DNA from: Georgenia sp. EYE_87
GTDB taxonomy: Bacteria > Actinomycetota > Actinomycetes > Actinomycetales > Actinomycetaceae
Length of the DNA stretch: 64,000 nt
Reading direction: 5' to 3'
NCBI RefSeq assembly: GCF_023148685.1
Contig: NZ_JAHXNL010000016.1
Location: forward strand, 1-64,000
Positions 26,450-35,328 of the stretch are shown here, in pieces (the first letter of the stretch is position 1; every line of letters begins with the position of its first letter). The notes under the pieces are model-generated. The model was not told where the DNA came from. It ran no database searches and saw only the letters and a list, made by a program, of their open reading frames with translations. Made by a program: the position numbers and the translations under genes.

Positions 26450-28027
26450 TCAGGACGCCGAGCGGGCGGCGGGCGCCTCCCCGCCGTCGGCCACGGCGAC
26501 GGCCCTGAGGTCGGCGGCCAGGTCCGGGGCGACGAGCGCGTGCAGGCGGGTACCGCCGGCGACGTACTGCTCTGCCTTGATCTCCCCGTCGGTGTGCGCG
26601 CGGGAGACGAGGTCGCCGCGCGAGTAGGGCACCACGACGTCGATCTCCTCGGTGGGCCTCGGCAGCAGCTCGGCGATGCGGGCGGCGAGCTCGTCGACCC
26701 CCTCGCCCGTGCGGGCGGAGACCACGACGGAGCCGGGGTACCGGGTGCGCAGCGCGGCGAGGTCCTCCGGGGCGGCGAGGTCCGCCTTGTTCAGCACGAT
26801 GAGCTCGGGCACGTCGGAGCCGCCGGGGATGTCCGCGACGACGGCGCGCACGGCGCGCACCTGGCCCTCGGGGTCGGGGTGCGCGGCGTCCACCACGTGC
26901 AGCAGCAGGTCGGCCTCCGCCACCTCCTCCAAGGTGGAGCGGAAGGCCTCGACGAGCTCGGTCGGCAGGGAACGGACGAACCCGACGGTGTCGGTGAGGG
27001 TGTAGACGCGGCCGTCCGGGGTCGTGGCGCGCCGGACCGTCGGGTCCAGGGTGGCGAACAGCGCGTTCTGGACCAGCACGCCGGCGCCGGTGAGGCGGTT
27101 GAGCAGCGAGGACTTGCCGGCGTTGGTGTAGCCGGCGATCGCGACCGAGGGGATCTGGTGGTGACGGCGGGAGCCGCGCTTGGTCTCCCGGGCCGGCGCC
27201 ATCTCCTTGATCTGCCGGCGCAGCCGGGCCATGCGGGTGCGGATGCGCCGCCGGTCGAGCTCGATCTTCGTCTCACCTGGACCGCGGGAGCCGATGCCCT
27301 CACCGCCTGCGACGCGCCCACCGGCCTGCCGGGACATGGACTCGCCCCAGCCGCGCAGGCGCGGGAGGAGGTACTCGAGCTGGGCGAGCTCGACCTGCGC
27401 CTTGCCCTCCCGGGACTTCGCGTGCTGGGCGAAGATGTCGAGGATCAGCGCGGTGCGGTCGATCACCTTGACCTGGACGATGTCCTCGAGGCTGCGGCGC
27501 TGGGAGGGAGTGAGGTCGCCGTCGACGATGACCGTGTCCGCACCCACCGAGCGCACGAGCTCGGCGAGCTCGGCGGCCTTGCCCGAGCCGAGGTAGGTGC
27601 CGGGGTCCGGTGTGACCCGTCGCTGCAGCAGACCGTCGAGAACCTCCGAGCCGGCGGTCTCCGCGAGGGCCGCGAGCTCGCGCAGCGAGACCTCCGCCAT
27701 CTCGGCGGTGCCGGTCGACCAGAGCCCGACGAGCACGACCCGCTCCAGTCGCAGCTGCCGGTACTCGACCTCGGTGACGTCCTCGAGCTCGGTGGACAGG
27801 CCGGCGACCCTGCGCAGCGCGGCTCGCTCCTCGCGCTCGAGCTGGTCGCCGTCGTGGTCGGACCCGGCCTCCGCCGTGTCCTCGGCCTGCAGGGCGGTCC
27901 CCTCGGTGGAGCGCAGCGAGCCGGCGCGGGCGAGGATACGCGCGACCACGTCCTCAGCCGCCTGCTGGTCGCCGGAGCCCGGCTCCCGCTCCGCAGCGGT
28001 CGGGAGGTGGTGGTCGGTGCGGGTCAT
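26450..28027 (-). CDS. hflX: GTPase HflX
   Basis: Translation-factor-class GTPase that binds the 50S subunit and splits stalled ribosomes. The 525-residue protein has an acidic N-terminal extension (about 1-85), the HflX domain with the glycine-rich loop GGRVAGGEGIGSRGPGE (236-252), G1 GYTNAGKSS at 299-307, G3 DTVGF at 346-350, G4 NKAD near 398 and a C-terminal domain. GGAAGGA precedes the ATG at 28027. The DinG-type helicase follows directly. Confidence 0.95.
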   Translation of the reverse strand: MTRTDHHLPTAAEREPGSGDQQAAEDVVARILARAGSLRSTEGTALQAEDTAEAGSDHDGDQLEREERAALRRVAGLSTELEDVTEVEYRQLRLERVVLVGLWSTGTAEMAEVSLRELAALAETAGSEVLDGLLQRRVTPDPGTYLGSGKAAELAELVRSVGADTVIVDGDLTPSQRRSLEDIVQVKVIDRTALILDIFAQHAKSREGKAQVELAQLEYLLPRLRGWGESMSRQAGGRVAGGEGIGSRGPGETKIELDRRRIRTRMARLRRQIKEMAPARETKRGSRRHHQIPSVAIAGYTNAGKSSLLNRLTGAGVLVQNALFATLDPTVRRATTPDGRVYTLTDTVGFVRSLPTELVEAFRSTLEEVAEADLLLHVVDAAHPDPEGQVRAVRAVVADIPGGSDVPELIVLNKADLAAPEDLAALRTRYPGSVVVSARTGEGVDELAARIAELLPRPTEEIDVVVPYSRGDLVSRAHTDGEIKAEQYVAGGTRLHALVAPDLAADLRAVAVADGGEAPAARSAS

Positions 28028-28095
28028 GGTGTCCTTCCGTCGGTACCCCACAAGGATCCCACGGCGTGCCGGGCCGAGCCATCCCTTTCCACCGT

Positions 28096-28180
28096 GGGCG
28101 CACGCGCGCCGGCGGGCCGGTGGACGGCGGTGCGACGGGCGCACGCCGGCGGACGCTGGCTGGCCGGTGGACGGCGCAGG
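28096..28180. repeat. 41-bp imperfect direct repeat
   Basis: Two diverged copies starting GGGCGCACG at 28096 and 28137, each containing GGCCGGTGGACGGCG. They lie in the divergent gap between hflX and the RsmC-like gene. Confidence 0.6.
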
Positions 28181-28197
28181 CGTGCCGGCCGAGCCGG

Positions 28198-28203
28198 TAG
28201 CGT
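28198..28203 (+). promoter_or_regulatory. Probable leaderless -10 (TAGCGT)
   Basis: TAGCGT ends 7 nt before the GTG start of the RsmC-like methyltransferase, with no ribosome-binding site. Confidence 0.45.
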
Positions 28204-28210
28204 TTCCGCG

Positions 28211-28825
28211 GTGAGCGTGCCCGACCACTACTTCTCCGCCGAGCCGGCCTCCCCGGGCGAGCTCCGCCCCCTGACCGTGCGGCTGCGCGGGCGCGAGGTC
28301 ACCGTCCAGGTCGCCGCAGGAGTCTTCTCCGGCGACCGGCTGGACCTCGGCACCCGCGTACTGCTCGACGCGGTCGAGGACCCGCCGGCCGCCGGCACCC
28401 TGGTGGACGTCGGGTGCGGGTGGGGCCCGCTGACCATCGCCATGGCCCAGGCCTCCCCCGGGGCACGGGTGGTCGCCGTCGACGTCAACGCGCGTGCCCG
28501 CGACCTCACCGCCCGCAACGCCCGGGCCCTGGGTCTCGACAACGTCACGGTGCTGCCCCCCGAGGAGGTGCCGGCCCTGCTGCCCGAGGGGATCGACGAG
28601 ATCTGGTCCAACCCGCCGATCCGGATCGGCAAGGGCCCTCTCCACGAGCTGCTCCGGGAGTGGCTGGGGCGCCTGCGTCCCGACGGGCGCGCGCAGCTGG
28701 TCGTGCAGCGGAACCTGGGCGCGGACTCGCTGCACCGCTGGCTCGCGGAGGAGCTTGGCACCGACGTCGTGCGGACCGCGAGCGCGAAGGGTTTCCGGGT
28801 GCTCACCGTGCGCCCGCGCGGCTGA
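28211..28825 (+). CDS. RsmC-like class I methyltransferase
   Basis: A 204-residue SAM-dependent methyltransferase of the RsmC/RlmG type. Motif I DVGCGWGPL lies at 66-74 and motif IV NPPI at 134-137, the signature for N-methylation of a base amino group, so a ribosomal RNA guanine-N2 target is likely. It corresponds to the catalytic half of E. coli RsmC only, as is usual in actinobacteria. The GTG at 28211 is probably read from a leaderless transcript; a second GTG two codons on is possible. It converges with dapF at a 7-nt gap. Confidence 0.85.
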   Translation: MSVPDHYFSAEPASPGELRPLTVRLRGREVTVQVAAGVFSGDRLDLGTRVLLDAVEDPPAAGTLVDVGCGWGPLTIAMAQASPGARVVAVDVNARARDLTARNARALGLDNVTVLPPEEVPALLPEGIDEIWSNPPIRIGKGPLHELLREWLGRLRPDGRAQLVVQRNLGADSLHRWLAEELGTDVVRTASAKGFRVLTVRPRG

Positions 28826-28832
28826 GCCGGAG

Positions 28833-29750
28833 TCAGTCCTCGCGCAGGACGACGTCGGCCGTCAGCACCGCCGGGCCGGTCAGCCACACCCGGTCGCCCG
28901 CGACACGGACCGTGACCTCACCGCCCGGCACGAGCACGCGCCACACGTCCGGGGCGCCCGCGCCGCCCCAGGCCCGCACCGCGAGCGCGGCCGCGCACGT
29001 GCCGGTGCCGCAGGACCGAGTCTCCCCGACCCCGCGCTCGAGGACCCGCATCCGGATTGTCCCGACGGGGGTGCCGGCGGCGTCGTCCTCGCCGAGCGGG
29101 ACGACCAGCTCGAGGTTGGTGCCCTCGGGCGGCACCGGGTCGTAGGTGGGAGCCAGCGTGAGCTGCGCGGCGGCCAGGGAGGCCTCGTCCGGGAGGGCGA
29201 CGACGGTGTGCGGGTTCGGCACCGTGACGCGCAGCCCGGCCCTGGGGCCCTCCAGCCCGGGCACGTCGACGACGACGTCGTAGCCCTCCGCCTCGGCCTG
29301 CGGCCCGCCGGGCATGGTCCACACGCCCATGTCGACCGTGTACAGGTCGCCCTCGCGGGTGATCCGGCGCGGCCCGCCGCGCGTGCCGACGACGATGCTG
29401 GCGCCGTCGGCGAGGTCGGCGAGACCGGACACGCGCAGGTAGTGCGCGAAGACTCGCACGCCGTTGCCGCACATCTCGGCCAGCGAGCCGTCAGCGTTGC
29501 GGTAGTCCATGAACCACTCGGCGGCGGGCTCCTCGGCCAGGACGGCGGCCCCCTCGGGCAGGGCGCGCGAGCGCACCACCCGGATGAGCCCGTCCGCCCC
29601 GACACCGGCGTGCCGGTCGCACACCGCGGCGACCTCCGCCGCACCGAGGCCGAGCTCGCCGTCGAGGTCTGGCACGAGCACGAAGTCGTTCTCCGTGCCG
29701 TGTCCGGTGGTCAGGGCGCGGCCCGCGAGCACTCCGAAGCTGGGGGTCAT
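28833..29750 (-). CDS. dapF: Diaminopimelate epimerase
   Basis: Converts LL- to meso-diaminopimelate in lysine and cell-wall synthesis. The 305-residue protein has two mirror-image halves with catalytic Cys94 (MCGNGVR) and Cys247 (SCGTGTC), plus the N-terminal GTENDFV substrate loop. The ATG at 29750 overlaps the miaA stop (ATGA), so the pair is coupled, a common actinobacterial arrangement. dapA and dapB lie about 30 kb away in the same window. Confidence 0.95.
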   Translation of the reverse strand: MTPSFGVLAGRALTTGHGTENDFVLVPDLDGELGLGAAEVAAVCDRHAGVGADGLIRVVRSRALPEGAAVLAEEPAAEWFMDYRNADGSLAEMCGNGVRVFAHYLRVSGLADLADGASIVVGTRGGPRRITREGDLYTVDMGVWTMPGGPQAEAEGYDVVVDVPGLEGPRAGLRVTVPNPHTVVALPDEASLAAAQLTLAPTYDPVPPEGTNLELVVPLGEDDAAGTPVGTIRMRVLERGVGETRSCGTGTCAAALAVRAWGGAGAPDVWRVLVPGGEVTVRVAGDRVWLTGPAVLTADVVLRED

Positions 29751-30682
29751 GGGTGCAGGGTACGCAGCGCGGCGTCGCGCAGGTCGGCCGCGTCCGCCGT
29801 CGGCAGCCAGTGGATGCGGGGATCCCGGCGGAACCACTTCTCCTGGCGCCGGGCGAGCTGGCGGGTGGCGATCGTGATCGCGCTCACGGCCTCCTCCGCG
29901 CTCATCCTTCCGGCGAGGACGTCGGCGGCCTGCGCGTAGCCGACGGCGCGGCGTGCGGTGACCCCCTCGGCGAGGCCCTGGTCCAGCAGCCGCTCCGTCT
30001 CCTCCAGCAGCCCCTCCGCCATCATCTGCTCCGTGCGCGCGGCGATCCGGGCATCGAGCTCGGGGCGGGGGACGGCGATCGCGAGCTGGGCGGCGGGCAG
30101 GGCGTAGACGTGCTCCGGCAGGCTCGCGGAGAAGGGGCGGCCCGTGACGGCGATGACCTCCAGCGCCCGCACGACGCGACGGGTGTTCCGCGGGTCGATC
30201 CGGGCGGCGGCCTCCGGGTCTCTGGCCGCGAGCTCGTCGTGCAGCGGCCGGGTGCCCAGGCGCTCCGCCCGTTCCTCGAGCTCGGCGCGCACGGCGGGAT
30301 CGGTGCCGGGGAACTCGAGGTGGTCGAGCACGGCCCGCAGGTACAGCCCGGAGCCGCCGACGAGGACGGGGAGCCTCCCCCGGCCCCGGACGGCGGCGAT
30401 GTCGGCGCGCGCGGCCTCCTGGTAGGCGGCGACTCTCGCCTCCTCGGTGACGTCGAGGACGTCGAGCTGGTGGTGGACGATGCCGCGCCGCTCCGCCGGC
30501 GGCAGCTTCGCGGTCCCGACGTCCATGCCGCGGTAGAGCTGCATCGCGTCCGCGTTCACGATCTCCACGGCGTCCGGACCGCCCAGCGCCTCGGCGAGGT
30601 CCAGCGCGAGGGCCGACTTGCCGGTGGCGGTCATACCGACGACGGCCAGCACCTCCGGCTCCCGCGCTCCGCTGACCTGCAC
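29747..30682 (-). CDS. miaA: tRNA dimethylallyltransferase
   Basis: Transfers a dimethylallyl group to N6 of A37 in tRNAs reading UNN codons; MiaB, encoded just beyond the YbjN pair, then thiomethylates the same base. P-loop GMTATGKS lies at 16-23, DAMQLYRGMDVGTAK near 52-66 is conserved, and RNTRRVVRALE follows. I chose the GTG at 30682 (311 residues), close to the conserved core and leaving about 95 bp for a divergent promoter. An upstream GTG at 30754 would add 24 low-complexity residues. dapF overlaps its stop. Confidence 0.92.
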   Translation of the reverse strand: MQVSGAREPEVLAVVGMTATGKSALALDLAEALGGPDAVEIVNADAMQLYRGMDVGTAKLPPAERRGIVHHQLDVLDVTEEARVAAYQEAARADIAAVRGRGRLPVLVGGSGLYLRAVLDHLEFPGTDPAVRAELEERAERLGTRPLHDELAARDPEAAARIDPRNTRRVVRALEVIAVTGRPFSASLPEHVYALPAAQLAIAVPRPELDARIAARTEQMMAEGLLEETERLLDQGLAEGVTARRAVGYAQAADVLAGRMSAEEAVSAITIATRQLARRQEKWFRRDPRIHWLPTADAADLRDAALRTLHP

Positions 30683-30764
30683 GTCCGCCAACCTACCGTT
30701 CCCGACGGCGGCCGGCCCCGCACCGGCGGCGGCGCTGCTAGCGACGGCGGGCACCTTGCCCGGT

Positions 30765-30770
30765 TAGTCT
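30765..30770 (+). promoter_or_regulatory. Probable leaderless -10 (TAGTCT)
   Basis: TAGTCT ends 6 nt before the ATG of the first YbjN gene, with no ribosome-binding site in between. Confidence 0.5.
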
Positions 30771-30776
30771 CGATAC

Positions 30777-31307
30777 ATGGCACCGGCCGGCACGTTCGAC
30801 GACGGACGGACGCCGCCCGGCCCCGTGCGGGCGGACGGCGTGGCCGGGGCGCGGGCCGCCCGTGACGTGGTGCTGCCGCTGACCCGGACGCGGGTGGCGG
30901 ACACCCTGACCGAGCTGGGGTACCCGCTGTTCCGGGACGCCGCCGGCGACCTCGGCGCCATGTGGGCGCAGGCCGTCTTTCATGTCTACCTCCTGGGCAA
31001 GGACGAGTCCGTGCTCCAGGTGCGCGGCTCCTGGCACCGCCGCCTCGCCATCGAACGCCTGCCCGAGGTGCTGACGCTGCTGGACTCCTGGAACCGGGAG
31101 TTCGTGGGTCCGAAGTGCTACGTGCGGGTACTCGACGACGGGCTGCTCTCCGTGGTCGCCGAGTCCTCGACCCCGCTGGCCTCGGGGGTCAGCGACAACC
31201 AGCTCGCCCGCCTGATCGAACGGGGCGTGGGCCAGGGCATGCGGGTCATGCGGGACCTCGAGGCGCTGTACCCGGACCCCGCCGCCCGCGCCCCGGGGTC
31301 GTCGTGA
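30777..31307 (+). CDS. YbjN-domain protein, first paralogue
   Basis: Soluble 176-residue protein with a YbjN fold (about 35-165), which resembles type III secretion chaperones. Segments such as LTELGYPLFRDAAGD, VLQVRGSWHR and LLDSWNREFVGPKCYVRV are typical of actinobacterial YbjN proteins. The function is unknown; E. coli YbjN affects stress and motility regulation. The N-terminal 30 residues are Gly/Pro-rich. It is followed with a one-base overlap by a second YbjN protein, so the two are probably made together and could form a heterodimer. Confidence 0.8.
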   Translation: MAPAGTFDDGRTPPGPVRADGVAGARAARDVVLPLTRTRVADTLTELGYPLFRDAAGDLGAMWAQAVFHVYLLGKDESVLQVRGSWHRRLAIERLPEVLTLLDSWNREFVGPKCYVRVLDDGLLSVVAESSTPLASGVSDNQLARLIERGVGQGMRVMRDLEALYPDPAARAPGSS

Positions 31308-31855
31308 TGAGCTGGCTGCGCCGTCGCCGCCGGCCCGCGCCGGCGCCCCGGACCGCGCCGCGCGGCGCGCGGCCCGACACGACGGCCCGCCCGCCGGCCC
31401 TGCTGCGCCGGCGCGCCGAGACCACCGAGCCGGTCACGCCCGGGCGACTGCGGGACGTGGTGGTGGCCCGCGGCTACCACGTGCGGGTGGAGCCCGACGC
31501 CTCGCTCACCGGGCTGTGGGACGGCTACCCGTTCCAGCTGCGCCTGACGGGCGCGTCGCAGGACTACCTCAGCGTGCTGGGCACCTGGGGCCGGGAGGTG
31601 CCCGACGAGATGCGCAGCGCCGTCGCCCAGGCCGTCAACGACTGGAACCGCGACAAGATCTGGCCGACCGTCTTCACCTTCACGGACGAGTCGGGGACGA
31701 CCGTGCGCACCGAGATCCTCGCCGACGTCGGCGGGGGCTCGACCGACAGCCAGCTCGTCGAGCTCGTCGAGGCGGGGCTCTCGGCGGGCGTGCAGTTCTT
31801 CCAGGCGCTCGGTGGCTCGATGCCCCCGCCGCACGAACCGTCGCCGGAGCTCTGA
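31307..31855 (+). CDS. YbjN-domain protein, second paralogue
   Basis: A 182-residue YbjN-family protein whose ATG shares one base with the upstream stop (TGATGA). It has a basic N-terminal tail of about 40 residues rich in Arg and Pro, then the YbjN domain with LRDVVVARGYHVRVEPD, LSVLGTWGREVP and VNDWNRDKIWPTVFTF. It is clearly related to its neighbour at matching positions (the 'W-x-R', 'N-W/R-D/E' core) but diverged. The basic tail may bind nucleic acid or membrane; that is speculation. It converges with miaB at 7 nt. Confidence 0.78.
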   Translation: MSWLRRRRRPAPAPRTAPRGARPDTTARPPALLRRRAETTEPVTPGRLRDVVVARGYHVRVEPDASLTGLWDGYPFQLRLTGASQDYLSVLGTWGREVPDEMRSAVAQAVNDWNRDKIWPTVFTFTDESGTTVRTEILADVGGGSTDSQLVELVEAGLSAGVQFFQALGGSMPPPHEPSPEL

Positions 31856-31862
31856 GCGCGAC

Positions 31863-33419
31863 TCAGCGGCGGATCGCCGGCATCCCCAGCGTGACCGGGC
31901 CGGCGGGCGCCGGCTCGCCGTGCGGGTGGTCGTCCTCGGCCAGGCCCGCACGGCGCGCCCACGCGTCGCCGGCCCGCGTGCGCCGCATCGCGTAGGTCCC
32001 GCCCGTGAGCGCGGAGTCGGCCACGAGGTGGTGCGGGGCGCCGTGGGTGACCTCGACGGTGAGCATGTCGCCCGGGCGGGGGCGATCCGCGTCGGGCAGG
32101 CCGACCGGCAGCGCGACGTGCACCAGGCGGTTGTCGGCGGCGCGGCCGGTCACCCGGTGCGTGGCGCCGTCCTTGCGGCCCTCGCCCTCGGCGACCAGGA
32201 CCTCGACCGTGCGGCCCACCTGCGCCTCGTTCTCCTCGGTGGAGATGCGCTGCTGAAGCGCCGCGAGCCGCTGGTAACGCTCCGTGACGACCTCCGCCGG
32301 CACCTGCGGGAGGTCGGCCGCGGGAGTGCCCGGCCGCGGGGAGTACTGGAAGGTGAAGGCGGACGAGAACCGGGACGCCTCGACGACGTCGAGGGTGGCC
32401 TGGAAGTCCTCCTCGGTCTCCCCCGGGAACCCGACGATGATGTCGGTGGTGATGGCGGCGTCGGGGATGGCGGTGCGCACCCGGTCGATGATGCCAAGGA
32501 ACTTGGCCTGCCGGTAGGAGCGGCGCATGGCGCGCAGCACGGTGTCGGAGCCGGACTGCAGGGGCATGTGCAGGCTCGGCATGACGTTCGGCGTCTGCGC
32601 CATGGCCTCGATGACGTCGTCCGTGAAGGCCGCCGGGTGCGGGGACGTGAAGCGGACCCGCTCGAGCCCCTCGACGCGACCGCAGGCACGCAGCAGCTTG
32701 GCGAAGGCGCCGCGGTCACCGAAGCCGACGCCGTAGCTGTTGACGTTCTGGCCCAGCAGGGTCACCTCGACGGCGCCCTGGGCGACGACGGCCTCGACCT
32801 CGGCCAGCACGTCGCCCGGGCGGCGGTCGCGCTCCTTGCCGCGCAGGTGGGGGACGATGCAGAACGTGCAGGTGTTGTTGCACCCCACGGAGATGGAGAC
32901 GAACGCCGCGTAGGCGGACTCCCGACGGGTCGGCAGGGTGGACGGGAAGACCTTGAGGGACTCCTCGATCTCCACCTGCGCCTCGGCGTTGTGCCGGGCG
33001 CGGTCCAGGAGCGCGGGGAGCACGTCGAGGTTGTGGGTGCCCAGGACGACGTCGACCCACGGCGCCTTGTCGACGATGCCCTCGCGCATCTGCTGCGCGA
33101 GGCACCCGCCCACCGCGATCTGCATCCCGGGCCGGGTCCGCTTCACCGAGGCCAGCTGGCCGAGGTTGCCGAACAGACGGGTGGCCGCGTTCTCGCGCAC
33201 GGAGCAGGTGTTGATGATGACGACGTCGGCCCCTCCGTCGCCCGCCTCGGTCGCGCGGGCGGCAGCCTCCGGGACGTCGGCGACGGGGACGTAGCCGCGC
33301 TCCTCCAGCATGCCGGCGAGCCGCTCGGAGTCGTGGACGTTCATCTGGCAACCGAGGGTGCGCACCAGATAGGTGCGCCGGTCGGCCTGCTGCACGGGAG
33401 CGGCGGTGGTGAAAGACAT
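31863..33419 (-). CDS. miaB: tRNA-2-methylthio-N6-dimethylallyladenosine synthase
   Basis: Radical-SAM methylthiotransferase that adds a methylthio group at C2 of i6A37 in tRNA, acting after MiaA. The 518-residue protein has the N-terminal cluster cysteines 24, 72 and 106, radical-SAM cysteines 180, 184 and 187 (CNNTCTFC), and a C-terminal TRAM domain followed by an extra 60-residue tail. The start ATG at 33419 lies 9 nt after TACACT, so the transcript may be nearly leaderless; an upstream TTG at 33428 is less likely. Confidence 0.95.
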   Translation of the reverse strand: MSFTTAAPVQQADRRTYLVRTLGCQMNVHDSERLAGMLEERGYVPVADVPEAAARATEAGDGGADVVIINTCSVRENAATRLFGNLGQLASVKRTRPGMQIAVGGCLAQQMREGIVDKAPWVDVVLGTHNLDVLPALLDRARHNAEAQVEIEESLKVFPSTLPTRRESAYAAFVSISVGCNNTCTFCIVPHLRGKERDRRPGDVLAEVEAVVAQGAVEVTLLGQNVNSYGVGFGDRGAFAKLLRACGRVEGLERVRFTSPHPAAFTDDVIEAMAQTPNVMPSLHMPLQSGSDTVLRAMRRSYRQAKFLGIIDRVRTAIPDAAITTDIIVGFPGETEEDFQATLDVVEASRFSSAFTFQYSPRPGTPAADLPQVPAEVVTERYQRLAALQQRISTEENEAQVGRTVEVLVAEGEGRKDGATHRVTGRAADNRLVHVALPVGLPDADRPRPGDMLTVEVTHGAPHHLVADSALTGGTYAMRRTRAGDAWARRAGLAEDDHPHGEPAPAGPVTLGMPAIRR

Positions 33420-33428
33420 GGTGGACAA

Positions 33429-33434
33429 AGTGTA
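33429..33434 (-). promoter_or_regulatory. Probable miaB -10 (TACACT)
   Basis: TACACT on the minus strand ends 9 nt before the miaB ATG in the divergent gap with gluA. No ribosome-binding site is present, suggesting a very short leader. Confidence 0.4.
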
Positions 33435-33515
33435 GGCGGGCCGGAAGATGCCGGTTCACGGCCGTTCGTTTCCACTCTGTTACCGGCGCAGGCCTCTGCG
33501 GGCCCGTCGGCACGT

Positions 33516-33521
33516 TAGGTT
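33516..33521 (+). promoter_or_regulatory. Probable leaderless -10 for the glu operon (TAGGTT)
   Basis: TAGGTT ends 7 nt before the gluA ATG. It is the likely promoter of the whole importer operon. Confidence 0.45.
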
Positions 33522-33528
33522 GACCTCC

Positions 33529-34326
33529 ATGACGGAACCGAACGAGACCTCCCTCACACCGCCGGCGGGAGGTCCGGGGGCTGCCCGGGGCGAGCCGCTG
33601 GTCGTGCTGACCGACGTGAACAAGCACTTCGGCGAGCTGCACGTCCTGAAAGACATCAACCTCACGGTCACCCGCGGCGAGGTGGTCGTGGTCATCGGGC
33701 CGTCCGGGTCCGGCAAGTCGACCCTGTGCCGCGCGATCAACCGGCTCGAGCCGATCGACCGCGGCACCATCGAGATCGACGGCCAGCAGCTGCCCGAGGA
33801 GGGCAAGGCGCTGGCGCAGCTGAGGGCCGACGTCGGCATGGTGTTCCAGTCCTTCAACCTCTTCGCCCACAAGTCGATCCTCGACAACGTCACCCTGGGC
33901 CCGATCCGGGCCAAGGGCGTCAAACCGTCGGAGGCGAAGCAGCGCGCGATGGCGCTGCTGGAACGGGTGGGGGTGGCGAACCAGGCCGCCAAGTACCCCG
34001 CGCAGCTCTCCGGCGGCCAGCAGCAGCGTGTCGCGATCGCCCGGGCGCTCGCCATGCAGCCCAAGGTGATGCTCTTCGACGAGCCCACCTCGGCGCTGGA
34101 CCCCGAGATGATCACCGAGGTCCTCGACGTCATGACCGCGCTCGCGCGCGACGGCATGACGATGATCGTCGTCACCCACGAGATGGGCTTCGCCCGCAAG
34201 GCGGCCGACCGCGTGATCTTCATGGACGCCGGCCAGATCGTCGAGGAGAACTCGCCGGAGCAGTTCTTCACCAACCCCCGGTCCATGCGGGCCCAGGACT
34301 TCCTCTCCAAGCTGCTCAGCCACTGA
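33529..34326 (+). CDS. gluA: Glutamate-type polar amino acid ABC importer, ATPase
   Basis: ATPase subunit of a polar amino acid importer (265 residues). Walker [10 protein letters not shown] at 57-65, Q-loop in MVFQSFNLF, signature LSGGQQQR at 160-167, Walker B DEPTSALD at 184-191 and the H-loop in VVTHEMGF. The N-terminus has a 22-residue Pro/Gly extension. It is the first gene of an ATPase, binding lipoprotein, permease, permease operon with the order of corynebacterial gluABCD, so L-glutamate uptake is likely, though glutamine or aspartate cannot be excluded. Confidence 0.88.
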   Translation: MTEPNETSLTPPAGGPGAARGEPLVVLTDVNKHFGELHVLKDINLTVTRGEVVVVIGPSGSGKSTLCRAINRLEPIDRGTIEIDGQQLPEEGKALAQLRADVGMVFQSFNLFAHKSILDNVTLGPIRAKGVKPSEAKQRAMALLERVGVANQAAKYPAQLSGGQQQRVAIARALAMQPKVMLFDEPTSALDPEMITEVLDVMTALARDGMTMIVVTHEMGFARKAADRVIFMDAGQIVEENSPEQFFTNPRSMRAQDFLSKLLSH

Positions 34327-34379
34327 TGCGCACCACCAGACCGATCCCCCGGGTGGGGGACGAACCCGAAGGAGACGAC

Positions 34380-35249
34380 ATGCGAGCCACACGCAAGGCC
34401 GGATTCGCCGCCGTGACCCTGGCGGCCGCGATGGCCCTGACTGCCTGCTCGGGCGGCGAGCCGGGCGAGACGGACGAGCCCGCCGGCGACGGCGGCACCG
34501 CTGCCGGCGGGGGCGGCGGTGAGAGCATCACCATCGGCGTCAAGATCGATCAGCCGGGCCTCGGCCTCCAGGAGGGGTCGGAGTACACCGGGTTCGACGT
34601 CGACGTCGCCAAGTACGTAGCCGAGAAGCTCGGCTACGCCGAGGAGGACATCGAGTTCGTCGAGTCCGTCTCCGCCCAGCGCGAGACGTTGCTCGAGAAC
34701 GGGCAGGTCGACATGATCTTCGCGACCTACTCGATCACCGACGAGCGCAAGGAGCGGGTCGCCTTCGCCGGGCCGTACTTCGTGGCCGGCCAGGACCTCC
34801 TCGTGGCCGCCGACAACACCGACATCACGGGCCCCGAGGCCCTCAACGGCAAGGTGCTCTGCTCGGTGGAGGGCTCGACCTCGGCCGAGCGCATCCGCGA
34901 CGAGCACTCCGAGGGTGTCGAGCTCTACCCGGCGCAGACGTACTCCGAGTGCGTGGAGCTGCTCGCCGCGGGCAACGTGGACGCGGTGACGACGGACGAC
35001 GTCATCCTCGCGGGGTACGCCGCCCAGGCGGAGTACGAGGGCCAGTTCAAGGTGGTCGGCAACCCGTTCTCCGAGGAGAACTACGGCGTCGGCCTGCCCA
35101 AGGAGAACGACGTCTGCGAGGACGTCAACGCCGCCATCACGGAGATGATCGAGGACGGCACCTGGGAGGAGCTGATCGCCAGGAACGTGGGCGACAACTT
35201 CCAGTGGAACGAGGAGCTCAACCCGCCCGAGCCCGAGCCCTGCGCCTGA
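34380..35249 (+). CDS. gluB: Amino acid ABC importer, substrate-binding lipoprotein
   Basis: Extracytoplasmic solute-binding lipoprotein of 289 residues. The signal peptide ends in the lipobox LTAC with Cys21 as the lipidated residue, followed by a Gly/Glu/Asp-rich linker. The mature domain is a family 3 amino acid-binding protein with GFDVDVAKYVAEKLG near 72-86 and YSITDERKERVAFAGPY near 117-133, where the arginine after the first motif normally binds the alpha-carboxylate. AAGGAG precedes the ATG. A strong hairpin follows before gluC, which should favour higher gluB expression. Confidence 0.9.
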   Translation: MRATRKAGFAAVTLAAAMALTACSGGEPGETDEPAGDGGTAAGGGGGESITIGVKIDQPGLGLQEGSEYTGFDVDVAKYVAEKLGYAEEDIEFVESVSAQRETLLENGQVDMIFATYSITDERKERVAFAGPYFVAGQDLLVAADNTDITGPEALNGKVLCSVEGSTSAERIRDEHSEGVELYPAQTYSECVELLAAGNVDAVTTDDVILAGYAAQAEYEGQFKVVGNPFSEENYGVGLPKENDVCEDVNAAITEMIEDGTWEELIARNVGDNFQWNEELNPPEPEPCA

Positions 35250-35260
35250 GTGCATCGTCA

Positions 35261-35289
35261 GGTGCCCGGGGCCGACGGCCCCGGGCACC
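35261..35289 (+). terminator. Intercistronic hairpin between gluB and gluC
   Basis: Perfect 13-bp stem (35261-35273 with 35277-35289) and a 3-nt loop, 12 nt after the gluB stop, without a T-tract. Such hairpins in binding-protein operons usually protect the upstream message or terminate only part of the transcripts, giving excess binding protein. Confidence 0.7.
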
Positions 35290-35328
35290 GCGCGTCCGGC
35301 CGCGCCCGAGCGGCGGAAGGAGACCTGA

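Noticed and set aside
35261-35289. Simple operon terminator between gluB and gluC
   Set aside because: The permease genes follow with good ribosome-binding sites and no new promoter was seen, so the hairpin is more likely a partial terminator or stabiliser.
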